In this document: positions 18,911 through 27,908 of the stretch, piece by piece
Layout: each line of letters begins with the position of its first letter
How positions within the stretch are numbered: position 1 is the stretch's first letter
Source of the DNA: Acidobacteriota bacterium
Lineage (GTDB): Bacteria; Actinomycetota; Acidimicrobiia; Acidimicrobiales; RAAP-2
Direction: 5' to 3'
Assembly: GCA_018970215.1 (NCBI GenBank)
Contig: JAGWWX010000004.1
Coordinates: forward strand, 1 to 52,690
Length of the DNA: 52,690 bases
Program-made: the position numbers and the translations under genes
The notes under the pieces: generated by a model
What the model was told of the DNA's origin: nothing
What the model saw: the letters and a program-made list of their open reading frames with translations, nothing else
The model's database searches: none

Positions 18911-20230
18911 GTGCCCCCCACGCACTACCCCGACTCATCACACGTGTTCGACGTCACCATCGTTGGTGGTGGACCGTCCGGGAGTGCCACGGCCTACTGG
19001 CTTGCCGAGGCTGGTTGGGATGTCTGCCTCGTAGAAAAGAAGGTCTTCCCGCGGGAAAAGACCTGCGGCGATGGCCTGACTCCGCGATCGGTGTACCAGC
19101 TGCAGCAGATGGGTTTGGAGTCACAGGTTGCCGCACACGGCCATAAATATCACGGACTTCGTTCGTTCGGCTTCGGGGCAAAGGTGGAGATGGCGTGGCC
19201 CCAGCACCCCACATTTCCCAACTACGGATATTCGATTACGCGATTCGCTCTCGACGGACTCGTGGCCGAGCACGCTCGCTCGGCTGGTGCCACCTTGCTC
19301 AATGGAGCCGAGGTTGTCGACCTTATTCAACCCAGCGACCCGCGTGACGAAGGGCTTCGTGGATGCGCCGGCGTGGTCGTCAAGGACAAGGACACCGGCG
19401 AGACCCATGACATCGTCAGTCGCGTCGTCGTGGTGGCTGACGGACAGAATTCACGGATTGGTCGTGAACTAGGCGTCGCACGACGAAAAGAGTGGCCCAT
19501 GGGACTCGCTCTGCGCGGCTACTACACGAGTGAGCGACACGCGGAGGACTGGATTGAGTCGCACCTTGACATCCGTTCGCCCGACGGCGACGTGGTGCCG
19601 GGCTATGGCTGGATTTTCCCTCTCGGTGATGGTCGGGTCAATGTGGGTGTTGGCCTCCTCTCTACGGACCGATCGTGGAAGGGCGTGAACACGACAAAGT
19701 TGCAGGAGTATTTCGTCGCACAGACGGCTGACGCATGGGGATTTAGCGATGAGACGAGCTGTGGTCCCGCAACGGGTGGTCGACTACCCATGGGACTCGC
19801 ACTCGGCCCTCGCGTTGGACCGAACACCGTTGCCGTCGGCGATGCTGCAGGCACCATCAACCCGTTCAACGGTGAGGGAATCGCCTACGGGTACGAAACG
19901 GGACGTCTCGCGGCCGGGGTCATCGGTCAGGCGCTCGCCGCCGACGACCTCACGTTGCTGAAGAACTACGACGTACAACTCGATGACGCCTACGGCGAGT
20001 ACTACAAGGTGGCTCGCATGTTTGTTCGCATCATCTCGGAGCCAGAAATCTTGAGCCTCTGCGTGAAATTTGGCCTTCGCGTCCAGCCACTGATGCGCGA
20101 GCTGCTGAAAGTAATGGCGAATCTCATGAGCAACGATCGACGGGGGCCCGCCGAAGTGGGGTACTCCGCACTGTCCAGAATTGTCGATCTCATTCCCGAA
20201 CAAGCACTCGTCAAAATTCTCGCGGAATAA
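18911..20230 (+). CDS. Geranylgeranyl-reductase-family FAD oxidoreductase (possible menaquinone tail reductase)
   Basis: 439 aa. The N-terminal FAD-binding motif TIVGGGPSGSATAYWLAEAG is followed by KTCGDGLTPRSV, typical of the geranylgeranyl reductase/MenJ family. The second FAD motif, VGDAAGTINPFNGEGIAYG, lies near residue 310. Family members saturate isoprenoid double bonds, either in menaquinone tails or in archaeal and chlorophyll lipids. Divergence from nuoA, a layout I recall from other actinobacteria, favours a menaquinone role, but that is inference. The GTG start has an AAGGTG ribosome site 5 nt upstream. Confidence 0.85.
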   Translation: MPPTHYPDSSHVFDVTIVGGGPSGSATAYWLAEAGWDVCLVEKKVFPREKTCGDGLTPRSVYQLQQMGLESQVAAHGHKYHGLRSFGFGAKVEMAWPQHPTFPNYGYSITRFALDGLVAEHARSAGATLLNGAEVVDLIQPSDPRDEGLRGCAGVVVKDKDTGETHDIVSRVVVVADGQNSRIGRELGVARRKEWPMGLALRGYYTSERHAEDWIESHLDIRSPDGDVVPGYGWIFPLGDGRVNVGVGLLSTDRSWKGVNTTKLQEYFVAQTADAWGFSDETSCGPATGGRLPMGLALGPRVGPNTVAVGDAAGTINPFNGEGIAYGYETGRLAAGVIGQALAADDLTLLKNYDVQLDDAYGEYYKVARMFVRIISEPEILSLCVKFGLRVQPLMRELLKVMANLMSNDRRGPAEVGYSALSRIVDLIPEQALVKILAE

Positions 20231-20245
20231 GAAAGGAAACGTGTT

Positions 20246-21034
20246 ATGAGCCTGCAGCAGACAGTTCTTCTAGGTTTTGTCGCCGGAGCGACCATCGTGC
20301 TGGGCCTTCTCGCCGGTCGCCTCCATCGCCTTTCGACCTCAACACGCACGTTCATGAACGCTGTTGCGATCGGCATTTTGCTATTCCTCACCGCAGAGAT
20401 TCTCGTGAGTGGGCTTGAACCAGCTGAACACGCCGTCGAAGATCACAGCGTTCTGGGAATTACTCGAACACTCCTCCTTCTCGGTGGACTCGCCGTCGGC
20501 ATTCTTGGTCTGGTCGCGTACGACACCTGGAGCAAGAAACGTCGAGCACAGACAGGTGCCGACGATGATGAGTTCAGTCTGATGACCCGAATGAGTGTGC
20601 TCATTGCCATTGGTATGGGTCTCCACAACTTTGGAGAAGGTCTCGCCATTGGTTCGTCGGCGCACAGTGCCACGAGTTCGCTCACCACAGTTCTGGTGAT
20701 TGGTTTCGCTCTGCACAATGCGACCGAAGGGTTTGGCATCATTGGTCCGCTCGCATCGACCGGCAAGAAAGTCAGTTGGGGACTCCTCGCGAGCATGGCG
20801 CTCATCGGTGGTGGACCGACCACACTCGGTTCCATTGTCGGGTGGTCCTGGAATAACGAGACCGTGACGGTCGCCTTCTACGCCCTCGCCGCCGGATCCA
20901 TCATCTACGTCATCGCGCAGCTCTACGCCGTCGCTCAGCGCCAAGCGGCGGGCAACCTCCTGCACTACGGCGTCGTCAGCGGTCTCACCATCGGCATTGC
21001 GACGGAACTCGTCGTCAAATTCGCACAGGGCTAA
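20246..21034 (+). CDS. ZIP family metal (zinc) transporter
   Basis: 262 aa with about eight hydrophobic segments. GLHNFGEGLAIG and ALHNATEGFGI are the two ZIP metal-binding helices (HNxxEG motifs). A polar loop rich in K, R, D and E near residue 95 separates the first three helices from the rest. The family imports Zn(II) and sometimes other divalent metals down gradient. ATG 20246 has an AAAGGA site 8 nt upstream, and the gene follows the flavoprotein by 15 nt, so co-transcription is likely. The stop TAA interlocks with the TAG of the convergent gene. Confidence 0.88.
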   Translation: MSLQQTVLLGFVAGATIVLGLLAGRLHRLSTSTRTFMNAVAIGILLFLTAEILVSGLEPAEHAVEDHSVLGITRTLLLLGGLAVGILGLVAYDTWSKKRRAQTGADDDEFSLMTRMSVLIAIGMGLHNFGEGLAIGSSAHSATSSLTTVLVIGFALHNATEGFGIIGPLASTGKKVSWGLLASMALIGGGPTTLGSIVGWSWNNETVTVAFYALAAGSIIYVIAQLYAVAQRQAAGNLLHYGVVSGLTIGIATELVVKFAQG

Positions 21035-22104
21035 GCCGCAGCGGGGCGTTGCCCGGCGACCGACTGAGCGAGAAACGTGAGGACATCGCGAAACCTCGCT
21101 TCCCCGGCATTCCCGCGTTCGGTCAGTACAACCACTGTGGCCATCGCGTGTTGGGACGTCACCACGGCGGTGTAGAGCTGGTACGGGTGATGGCCTCGTC
21201 GGGTCGTGGCAACGGCGGCCGACACGTTCGCAGTGCTGATGACCTGCGGCGCGACCGACCGAGCCGGCGCAAGTGTGCGAAAGTCCTCTCCCGACGTGAG
21301 GTGAGCCATTGCACTCGTGTAGCACGGAACAACTGGGCGAGTGGAGATCTGACGTTGAATAGCCGTCATGTCGAGAGAATCACGAATCCACGTGGCCGTC
21401 ACGGCCGCAAACGTGTCGGGTGCTGTCGTCGATTGATAAGTGAACGTGGTGATTTGCGCCTCGGGAAGGACGCGGTCAGTTCCCCACAGCGGATCACGAG
21501 TAATCGACGTACCGGCACACGTCACATACTCGCGACGTACATGGCGCCATCGGGCAGCGGGTAGGTAACTTTCAATATCAGGGTTCGTCCCGCTCGGCCG
21601 AAACGCGACGCCCGCACCATACGGGGTTGTGGTGAACGGAATAGATGCGGTGACGCCACGCACGGTAAAGCCAAAGTCGTGGGGGCCGGGGACAATCTTC
21701 TCCACACGTGTCAATGGACTTTGCGACGCCGCGTAGAGAGTCATCCCCGTGTACGCAAGACCGAGAAGGATCACGGCAAAGGCCGACGGTGTGGTCCAAC
21801 GCCAACGAGTCCATACCACCCCTCGCGACTCCAGTGCCCGGATGACTTCGTCGGGGACGAGTGGTCGAAACGCTGACAGTGTGACGGCGCCCCACGGGGT
21901 ATGGCGCATTCGCAGTTCCCACGTCGTACTTCGACGCGTCAATCGAAGTTCGCAACCTCGCCACGGCACAATCAGCGTCGTCGGATCGTCGTGCGTGACG
22001 AGAGAAATCCCTCGGTCGTCATAGGCAACGACGACTTCGTCGCCACGCCGTGCGGGCGCCAATGACGCGGCGACAATCCGCCACGAGGTAACGGGCGTTG
22101 TCAC
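21031..22104 (-). CDS. Unrecognised single-pass membrane protein at the end of the heme operon
   Basis: 357 aa; I do not recognise the family. The first 95 residues are a beta-rich soluble region (VVAYDDRGISLVTHDD, TLIVPWRGCELRL) reminiscent of bacterial PH-like domains. One transmembrane helix follows at about 107-125 (FAVILLGLAYTGMTLYAA). An extracytoplasmic domain of about 230 residues comes next, with two cysteines that could pair (VTCAGTS and VVPCYTS). The GTG start overlaps the hemL stop by GTGA, so it is translated with the heme genes. A role in heme handling or membrane stress is only a guess from location. Confidence 0.75.
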   Translation of the reverse strand: MTTPVTSWRIVAASLAPARRGDEVVVAYDDRGISLVTHDDPTTLIVPWRGCELRLTRRSTTWELRMRHTPWGAVTLSAFRPLVPDEVIRALESRGVVWTRWRWTTPSAFAVILLGLAYTGMTLYAASQSPLTRVEKIVPGPHDFGFTVRGVTASIPFTTTPYGAGVAFRPSGTNPDIESYLPAARWRHVRREYVTCAGTSITRDPLWGTDRVLPEAQITTFTYQSTTAPDTFAAVTATWIRDSLDMTAIQRQISTRPVVPCYTSAMAHLTSGEDFRTLAPARSVAPQVISTANVSAAVATTRRGHHPYQLYTAVVTSQHAMATVVVLTERGNAGEARFRDVLTFLAQSVAGQRPAAA

Positions 22105-23375
22105 GAAGCGGAGACGGCGCGGGCGGCGTCGGCCGCAGCCCGAACGGTGGTCGCAAGATCGTCGTCCGTATGCGCCAATGACACAAAGAGAATTTCGTAC
22201 GCTCCCGGGGCGAGGGCGACGCCGCGTTGCAACATTTCGTGAAAGAAAATTGGATAGAGACCGTTGCTACACAGAACGCGAGCCTCTTCGAAATTTGACG
22301 GTGCGTCGAATGGTGCACGGGCGAGATAGAGACCCATGAGGGGACCCACCGTCGGTGTTGCGCACGAGAGACCGCTGGCCTCAATGGCGGCTCGCAGCTC
22401 CCGTGCAAAATCTGCGACGCGGATCGACAGATCGCGATACGACTCGTCTGTGAGTTGCGACAAAACGGTTCGTCCCGCCGCCGTCGCGAGCGGATTGCCC
22501 GATAACGTTCCCGCTTGGTAGACCGGGCCGAGCGGTGCCAGATGCGACATCACCCGCGTTGAGCCACCAAACGCTCCCACGGGAAGTCCCCCACCGATGA
22601 CTTTGCCGAAGCACCAGAGATCGGGCGTGACACCGAAATACTCCTCAGCACCACCACGGGCGAGACGAAATCCAGTAATGACTTCATCGAATATCAAGAG
22701 CGCGCCCACTCGGTCGCACTCGCGACGGAGACCTTCGAGGAATCCCGGTAGGGGTGCCACCAGGTTCATATTGGCCGCGACAGGCTCGACGAGCACCGCG
22801 GCGATCGAATCATCGAGTTGGGGTACCACGTTGTACGGCGCCACAATGGTGTCGCCCACGGCACCATTCGTAACACCCGCGGAGTCAGGAAGGCCCAGTT
22901 GCGCGACGCCCGAACCACCCGCCACGAGGAGGGCATCCGAGTGACCGTGGTAGCAGCCGTCAAACTTCACGATTCGACTTCTGCCGGTGGCGCCACGCGC
23001 CACGCGCACCGCACTCATGACTGCTTCGGTCCCAGACGACACGAGTCGAACAAGGTCCATGCCAGCCACCCGATCCACCATGATCTCGGCGAGCAATACT
23101 TCGCCGGGAGTCGGTGCGCCGAAGGTCGTGCCGCGACGTGCTTGATCGCCGATCGCGGCCACGACATCGCTCGGCGCATGCCCGAGGAGCGATGCGCCAT
23201 AGCTTTGTACGAAGTCGATGTATTCGCGTCCCTCCACGTCGACAACACGAGACCCCGCTCCCGACACCACGGTGTAGGGCGTGCCACCAACCGACCGAAA
23301 ACTGCGTACAGGCGAGTCGACCCCACCCGGAATTACCCTTTGGGCCCGTTCAAACCACTCGCGATTGCCCGCCAT
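22101..23375 (-). CDS. hemL: Glutamate-1-semialdehyde 2,1-aminomutase
   Basis: 424 aa, a PLP enzyme that converts glutamate-1-semialdehyde to 5-aminolevulinate, the second step of the C5 heme pathway. IPGGVDSPVRSF at the N-terminus and the PLP-lysine region CFGKVIGGGLPVGAFGG are diagnostic and separate it from other class III aminotransferases. ATG 23375 shares one base with the hemB stop (TAATG). Together with hemA in the same run, it shows that the C5 route is used. Confidence 0.96.
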   Translation of the reverse strand: MAGNREWFERAQRVIPGGVDSPVRSFRSVGGTPYTVVSGAGSRVVDVEGREYIDFVQSYGASLLGHAPSDVVAAIGDQARRGTTFGAPTPGEVLLAEIMVDRVAGMDLVRLVSSGTEAVMSAVRVARGATGRSRIVKFDGCYHGHSDALLVAGGSGVAQLGLPDSAGVTNGAVGDTIVAPYNVVPQLDDSIAAVLVEPVAANMNLVAPLPGFLEGLRRECDRVGALLIFDEVITGFRLARGGAEEYFGVTPDLWCFGKVIGGGLPVGAFGGSTRVMSHLAPLGPVYQAGTLSGNPLATAAGRTVLSQLTDESYRDLSIRVADFARELRAAIEASGLSCATPTVGPLMGLYLARAPFDAPSNFEEARVLCSNGLYPIFFHEMLQRGVALAPGAYEILFVSLAHTDDDLATTVRAAADAARAVSAS

Positions 23376-24352
23376 TAGAGACTTTCGGCCAGATCCTTAG
23401 CGAAGTATGTCAAGACGAAATCCGCACCGGCCCGACGGACGGCCAGTAACTGCTCTCGCGCCACGGCGGGTCCGTCTATCCATCCCTGTGCCGCCGCCGC
23501 CTGCACCATCGCATACTCACCGCTGACGTGGTACGCGCACAGGGGGACATCCAGTTCACGTCGGAGGTCCGACACAATGTCGAGGTACGTCATGGCTGGC
23601 TTCACCATGATGATGTCCGCACCCTGTTCAACGTCGGCTCGTGCTTCGCGAAGAGCTTCGCGTCGATTGGCCGGGTCTTGCTGATACGTCTTCCGATCAC
23701 CACCACCGACGATTTCTACACCTACCGCCTCGCGGAACGGCCCATACAGCGCACTCGCATACTTGGCGGCGTACGCCAAAATCACGGTGTCGTGGTGACC
23801 CTCACCATCGAGACCGCGGCGAATCGCCGCGACTTGCCCATCCATCATTCCGGAGGGAGCGGTGATCTGCGCGCCGGCGTTCGCCTGAGCCACCGCGGCT
23901 CGGGCGTAGAGCTCCAACGTGGCATCGTTATCGACGCGACCATCCGCCGTCACCACACCACAGTGACCGTGTGACGTGTACTCATCAAGGCACAAGTCGG
24001 CCATCAGAACTATTTCGTCACCGAATTCGTCGCGAAGAGCGCGAAGAGCGACCTGGACGATGCCGTTGTCATCGTAGGCACCGGTACCAAACTCGTCCTT
24101 CGTCGCGGGAATTCCGAACAGGATGATGCTGCGGACTTCGCGGGCGACCAACTCGCGTACCTCGCGGCGCAAGGAATCCACGGTGTGTTGGAAGTGTCCC
24201 GGGAGAGACGTAATGGGGTGGGGCTCACGGTGACCTTCGGCGACAAAGAGTGGGGCCACGAGATCGTCGGGCGTCAGGGTCGTTTCGGCAACCAAGCGAC
24301 GAAGTGCCGGTGTGCGTCGCAAGCGACGGGGTCTCTCGTCAGGAAAAGCCAT
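23375..24352 (-). CDS. hemB: Delta-aminolevulinic acid dehydratase (porphobilinogen synthase)
   Basis: 325 aa. It condenses two 5-aminolevulinates to porphobilinogen. The Schiff-base lysine is in MVKPAMTYLDIV. The metal site reads DLCLDEYTSHGHCG: the first and last zinc cysteines are kept but the middle one is aspartate, giving a site between the classic zinc and magnesium types. It follows hemD by 25 nt with no evident ribosome site before the ATG. Confidence 0.97.
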   Translation of the reverse strand: MAFPDERPRRLRRTPALRRLVAETTLTPDDLVAPLFVAEGHREPHPITSLPGHFQHTVDSLRREVRELVAREVRSIILFGIPATKDEFGTGAYDDNGIVQVALRALRDEFGDEIVLMADLCLDEYTSHGHCGVVTADGRVDNDATLELYARAAVAQANAGAQITAPSGMMDGQVAAIRRGLDGEGHHDTVILAYAAKYASALYGPFREAVGVEIVGGGDRKTYQQDPANRREALREARADVEQGADIIMVKPAMTYLDIVSDLRRELDVPLCAYHVSGEYAMVQAAAAQGWIDGPAVAREQLLAVRRAGADFVLTYFAKDLAESL

Positions 24353-24377
24353 GGCGTCAGGCTAGTAGTGGTCGATG

Positions 24378-25049
24378 TCAGTCTCGAAAGAGAGCACTGA
24401 GTGTGGCCGCGACCGTTGCCGTGTCACCGCGGGCGACAACCACCGTCGCGTGCTGTTGGCGCACGGCGTTGGCAGTTGTTTCGCCCCGGACAATTACGGT
24501 GGCCTCCGGTCGAACGAAGGGACCGACCACGGCCCACGCCGATGGGGCGGCGACAATAACTACATCGGCTCGCGACAGCACCGCACGTTCTTCACCGGTG
24601 AGTTGGCGGGGCAACGTGTCGTAGGCGACGAGGTGTTCGTAGCGAAGTCCCCGATCGCGACAGAGTATGGCTAACTCCGGGCGCGTGTCCATCGCTCCCA
24701 CGCTCACGACGGGACTGCGGAGATCGAGTGCGTCGAGACCGCGAACTCCCTCATCGTCGGCCACTGTCACTGTGGTGAGTCCGGCCTCTCGGAGTCGTTC
24801 GGCCGTGACGTCGCCCACCGCAACGACGTTGACCGTCGGATATTTCCCCGCAACTGCGAGAGCGGCATCAACGGCCCTCGAACTAGTGACGACGAGAGTG
24901 CCCGGAATGATGTCGCATGTGGCGGCGACAACATCGGGATCGAAACGTCGCGTCTCCGTTGCCGGCACCTCGTCAACGTTGACGGCGAGCGATAAGACGG
25001 TGCGGAGGTCATCGTTGCGGGGTGGTTCGCGGGTGACGACGACGTTCAT
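24378..25049 (-). CDS. hemD: Uroporphyrinogen-III synthase
   Basis: 223 aa, the usual single-domain length. HemD is weakly conserved, and the call rests on the two-lobed Rossmann-like pattern (LVVTSSRAVDAAL, then VVIVAAPSAWAVV), the family-typical TRP-like start VVVTREP, and its place between hemC and hemB. The enzyme inverts ring D of hydroxymethylbilane and closes it to uroporphyrinogen III. It overlaps hemC by ATGA. No methyltransferase (cobA) domain is fused. Confidence 0.85.
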   Translation of the reverse strand: MNVVVTREPPRNDDLRTVLSLAVNVDEVPATETRRFDPDVVAATCDIIPGTLVVTSSRAVDAALAVAGKYPTVNVVAVGDVTAERLREAGLTTVTVADDEGVRGLDALDLRSPVVSVGAMDTRPELAILCRDRGLRYEHLVAYDTLPRQLTGEERAVLSRADVVIVAAPSAWAVVGPFVRPEATVIVRGETTANAVRQQHATVVVARGDTATVAATLSALFRD

Positions 25050-25939
25050 CGTGCCGACGGTAACTCACCGCCACCGAGATCGTCGCGAATCATGCGGGCC
25101 ACCGTGCGGCCAAGTTCCTCTGGTCGCTCCCCCGTCATCGTGGTACGAACGACGCGCGTTCCGTCGGGGGCGGCCATCACCCCACGCAGTGTTACTACCG
25201 ACCCGTCGTATGTGGCGAACGCCGCGGCGGGAACTGCGCACCCAGCGCCTAACTCGGCGAGAAACGCACGTTCGCCCGTCACGCAAAGAAACTCATCCGC
25301 GTTGTTCAGTCGTTGCATCAGTTCCAACATGGTGTCATCGTCATCGCGAACTTCGAGAGCTAATGCCCCTTGACCCACCTGGGGTGTGCACCATTCAGGA
25401 TCCAATCGCTCGGCCACGCGATCACTCCAGCCGAGACGCTCGAGCGCCGCGGCGGCGGCGACTACGGCGTCGATACCACTGCGTTCCACCGCAGAGAGTC
25501 GCGTTGCCATGTTGCCTCGAAGTTCCACGAATGTCAGATCGGGACGCCGCTCGGCAAGTAGTGCCCGGCGGCGTGGCGAGCCCGTGGCCACCGTGGCGCC
25601 CGGTCCCAGTCCGGCGAGAGAGCGACCCACGAGAACATCTGCGGGGTCGCGGCGTTCGGGAACCGCCGCTAACACCAGACCCATCGGAGTCTCGCTCGGA
25701 AGATCCTTTGCTGAGTGCACTGCGATATCAGCGCGGCCATCGAGTACGGCGCGCTGCACTTCAACGGCGAAGACACCCTGCCCCGCGATGTCACTGAGTG
25801 CCACATCGTTCTGACGATCGCCGTGCGTCTCGATGAGTACTAATTCGGCGTCATAGCCCTCACGCCGACACATCTCTTGAACCAACGTGGCTTGGGCCAC
25901 CGCAAGTGGTGACCGCCGGGTAGCCAGACGAAGTGTCAT
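25046..25939 (-). CDS. hemC: Hydroxymethylbilane synthase (porphobilinogen deaminase)
   Basis: 297 aa. It polymerises four porphobilinogens on a dipyrromethane cofactor attached to the cysteine in LGAGCAVPAAA. The N-terminus RLATRRSPLAVAQA and the VHSAKDLP motif with the catalytic aspartate region are standard. It overlaps hemA upstream and hemD downstream by ATGA. Confidence 0.97.
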   Translation of the reverse strand: MTLRLATRRSPLAVAQATLVQEMCRREGYDAELVLIETHGDRQNDVALSDIAGQGVFAVEVQRAVLDGRADIAVHSAKDLPSETPMGLVLAAVPERRDPADVLVGRSLAGLGPGATVATGSPRRRALLAERRPDLTFVELRGNMATRLSAVERSGIDAVVAAAAALERLGWSDRVAERLDPEWCTPQVGQGALALEVRDDDDTMLELMQRLNNADEFLCVTGERAFLAELGAGCAVPAAAFATYDGSVVTLRGVMAAPDGTRVVRTTMTGERPEELGRTVARMIRDDLGGGELPSAR

Positions 25940-27195
25940 CCGAGGTCAAAGAGATTGCGAAGTGCTTCGGTGAGACGAAGCCCTCGGTCGGTACCGGCCG
26001 CCTCTTTGAGTGCCAGCGTGGGGGTGTGAGCAATTTTGGCGACGAGCGAGCGCGTCAGCGACTCCACTTTCTCACGCTGTTCTGGTGTTAAATCAGACAG
26101 ATCGGATGAACGACGATCAATCTCAGCAGTTCGGATGCCGTCAAGGAGTTCACGAAACTCTGAAACAATGGCCGCCGCGCCACGTGAACGCCGGTCTTCG
26201 AGATACTTTTCAATTTCAACGTTGACGATGTCGTCGGCCGCGTCGAGCTCCGCGTGTCGATCCGCCAGGGTGGCACGTACGACCGACTCAAGGTGGGCAA
26301 TATCGAGACGAGTGGTGTGCGCGAGTGCATCAACTGACGCATCCACGCATCGCGGCATTCCCAGATCCACGATGAGACGTTCGCGATGGTCGAGATCACT
26401 CGCCGTCACTAAGGATTCGGGGACATCCGCGGCAAAGATGGAGATATTGGACTCACGAACGAGGGAAAGTAACTCTTCCCACGGAGCGACGGTCACGCGC
26501 GGATCACCGAGTGAGGTCGCTATTCCCAGTGCGGTGTCGTACGTTCGATTGACCACGACGACCCCCGCGGGCCCTTCGGTCAACCCCGCAAGCCCACGCA
26601 CGACTCCTTCTGCGAGTTGTCCGGCACCGACAACCGCCACCGACATCGACGCCAAGGTTGGACCCACCTGCCGTCGGACGAGATCGACCGTCGCCTGAGC
26701 AAAACTGGTGGTTCCCCGAGCGATTGCGGTCTCGGCACGGACCCGACGGCCCGCACTCATGGAGCGATGAAAAAGTTCCGACAGCTCTGGACCCACCGCA
26801 TGCTCTTCTTCGGCACGTTCCAGTGATCGCCGGAGCTGGCCAAGAACTTCGAACTCTCCCGGCACAACTGACTTCAATCCCGACGCGACACGAAAGAGGT
26901 GGTTCGCCACGCCTCGGTCAAACTGAATCGTACGGTGGGCGGCAAGTTCGTCGACGTCAACTTCACGGTGGGCGGCCAGCGTCGCGGTGATTTCATCAAC
27001 GGCGCCGTGAAAGCGGTCGATGACGGCGTACACCTCTGTCCGTAGACAGGTCGAGACAACAACTGCCTCTTGAATGTTGGCGTTGGCGAGCAGGGCGCCA
27101 AGGACTTTGCCAAACTCATCTTCGGGAATCGTGACTCGCTCTAAGAGATCAAGCGGCGCGTGATCGTGTGAAATACCAACGCTAAGAAATGACAC
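25936..27195 (-). CDS. hemA: Glutamyl-tRNA reductase
   Basis: 419 aa. It reduces glutamyl-tRNA(Glu) to glutamate-1-semialdehyde with NADPH, the committed step of the C5 heme pathway. The catalytic cysteine is C50 in VVSTCLRTEVYAV. The NADPH-binding domain begins near residue 175 (VAVVGAGQLAEGVV), and a helical dimerisation domain follows. The start codon is GTG, 18 nt after the rex stop. The rex-hemA-hemC-hemD order is the classical actinobacterial arrangement. Confidence 0.97.
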   Translation of the reverse strand: MSFLSVGISHDHAPLDLLERVTIPEDEFGKVLGALLANANIQEAVVVSTCLRTEVYAVIDRFHGAVDEITATLAAHREVDVDELAAHRTIQFDRGVANHLFRVASGLKSVVPGEFEVLGQLRRSLERAEEEHAVGPELSELFHRSMSAGRRVRAETAIARGTTSFAQATVDLVRRQVGPTLASMSVAVVGAGQLAEGVVRGLAGLTEGPAGVVVVNRTYDTALGIATSLGDPRVTVAPWEELLSLVRESNISIFAADVPESLVTASDLDHRERLIVDLGMPRCVDASVDALAHTTRLDIAHLESVVRATLADRHAELDAADDIVNVEIEKYLEDRRSRGAAAIVSEFRELLDGIRTAEIDRRSSDLSDLTPEQREKVESLTRSLVAKIAHTPTLALKEAAGTDRGLRLTEALRNLFDLG

Positions 27196-27213
27196 GATGC
27201 CTCCGCATTGATG

Positions 27214-27906
27214 CTACGAGGGACGTGGAGATGGCGGAGTGAATCCCAACGTACGTAGGACGCCACCGCCAAATGGACCGGTGCCATTGATGAGGTGATA
27301 GACCAAAATCTGCAGCTCCATCGAGAAGTCCACATAGCGCACCGTCGTACCAACGGGATAGGTCACCACCTGGGGCGAGAAGTTGACGATCGCGTGAATA
27401 TTGGCGGCGACCAGCATGTCGGTCACTTCTTGCGCCGCGGCCGCGGGGACGCACATCACGCCGATCTGCGCAGGGACGAGTCCCTGCGCGGGATCATGCA
27501 CCGTTAAACCCGCGATCTCCATCCCCTGTACTTGCGGGTCCGAGTCATAGACACCGACGAGGCGCGCGCCACGAATCAAAAAATTGCTCGAACCGACGAG
27601 CGCGCGGCCAAGATTTCCCATTCCCACAACAACCACGTCGTAGACACGATTCAGCCCCAAAGCGTCATCGATAGCGGAGATAAGTCGGGTGAGTTCGTAC
27701 CCCGACCCGCGAGTGCCGAGGGTACCGAGTCCCGACAAATCGCGCCGAACGGTAGCGGGCGTCGCGCCCGAATGTCGAGACAGAGTCTTTGAGTCCGTCG
27801 TCACCAAGTTGCGACGGACCATCTCTCGCGCGATGCGCTGATACACCGGAAGGCGGTGCAGGGTGGGCTCTGAGAGCGGCTGGCGACGATTCATTGCACT
27901 CGACAT
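27214..27906 (-). CDS. rex: Redox-sensing transcriptional repressor Rex
   Basis: 230 aa from ATG 27906, 2 nt after the proC stop; an ATG four codons later (MNRRQ) is possible. The frame reading far upstream lies inside proC and is rejected. The N-terminal winged helix (about 15-90, with SGATPATVRRDLSGLGTLG) binds DNA. The Rossmann domain VVVVGMGNLGRALVG senses the NADH/NAD+ ratio. In Streptomyces, Rex represses respiratory genes and its own rex-hemACD operon. I did not find a matching operator in this window. Confidence 0.95.
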   Translation of the reverse strand: MSSAMNRRQPLSEPTLHRLPVYQRIAREMVRRNLVTTDSKTLSRHSGATPATVRRDLSGLGTLGTRGSGYELTRLISAIDDALGLNRVYDVVVVGMGNLGRALVGSSNFLIRGARLVGVYDSDPQVQGMEIAGLTVHDPAQGLVPAQIGVMCVPAAAAQEVTDMLVAANIHAIVNFSPQVVTYPVGTTVRYVDFSMELQILVYHLINGTGPFGGGVLRTLGFTPPSPRPS

Positions 27907-27908
27907 GC

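Noticed and set aside
20381-21325. Minus-strand open frame of 314 codons over the ZIP gene and the 357-aa protein gene
   Set aside because: It covers parts of two better-supported genes on different strands and has no recognisable domain or ribosome site.
24667-25797. Plus-strand open frame of 376 codons opposite hemD and hemC
   Set aside because: Antisense to well-conserved heme genes and arginine-rich, typical of a shadow in GC-rich DNA.
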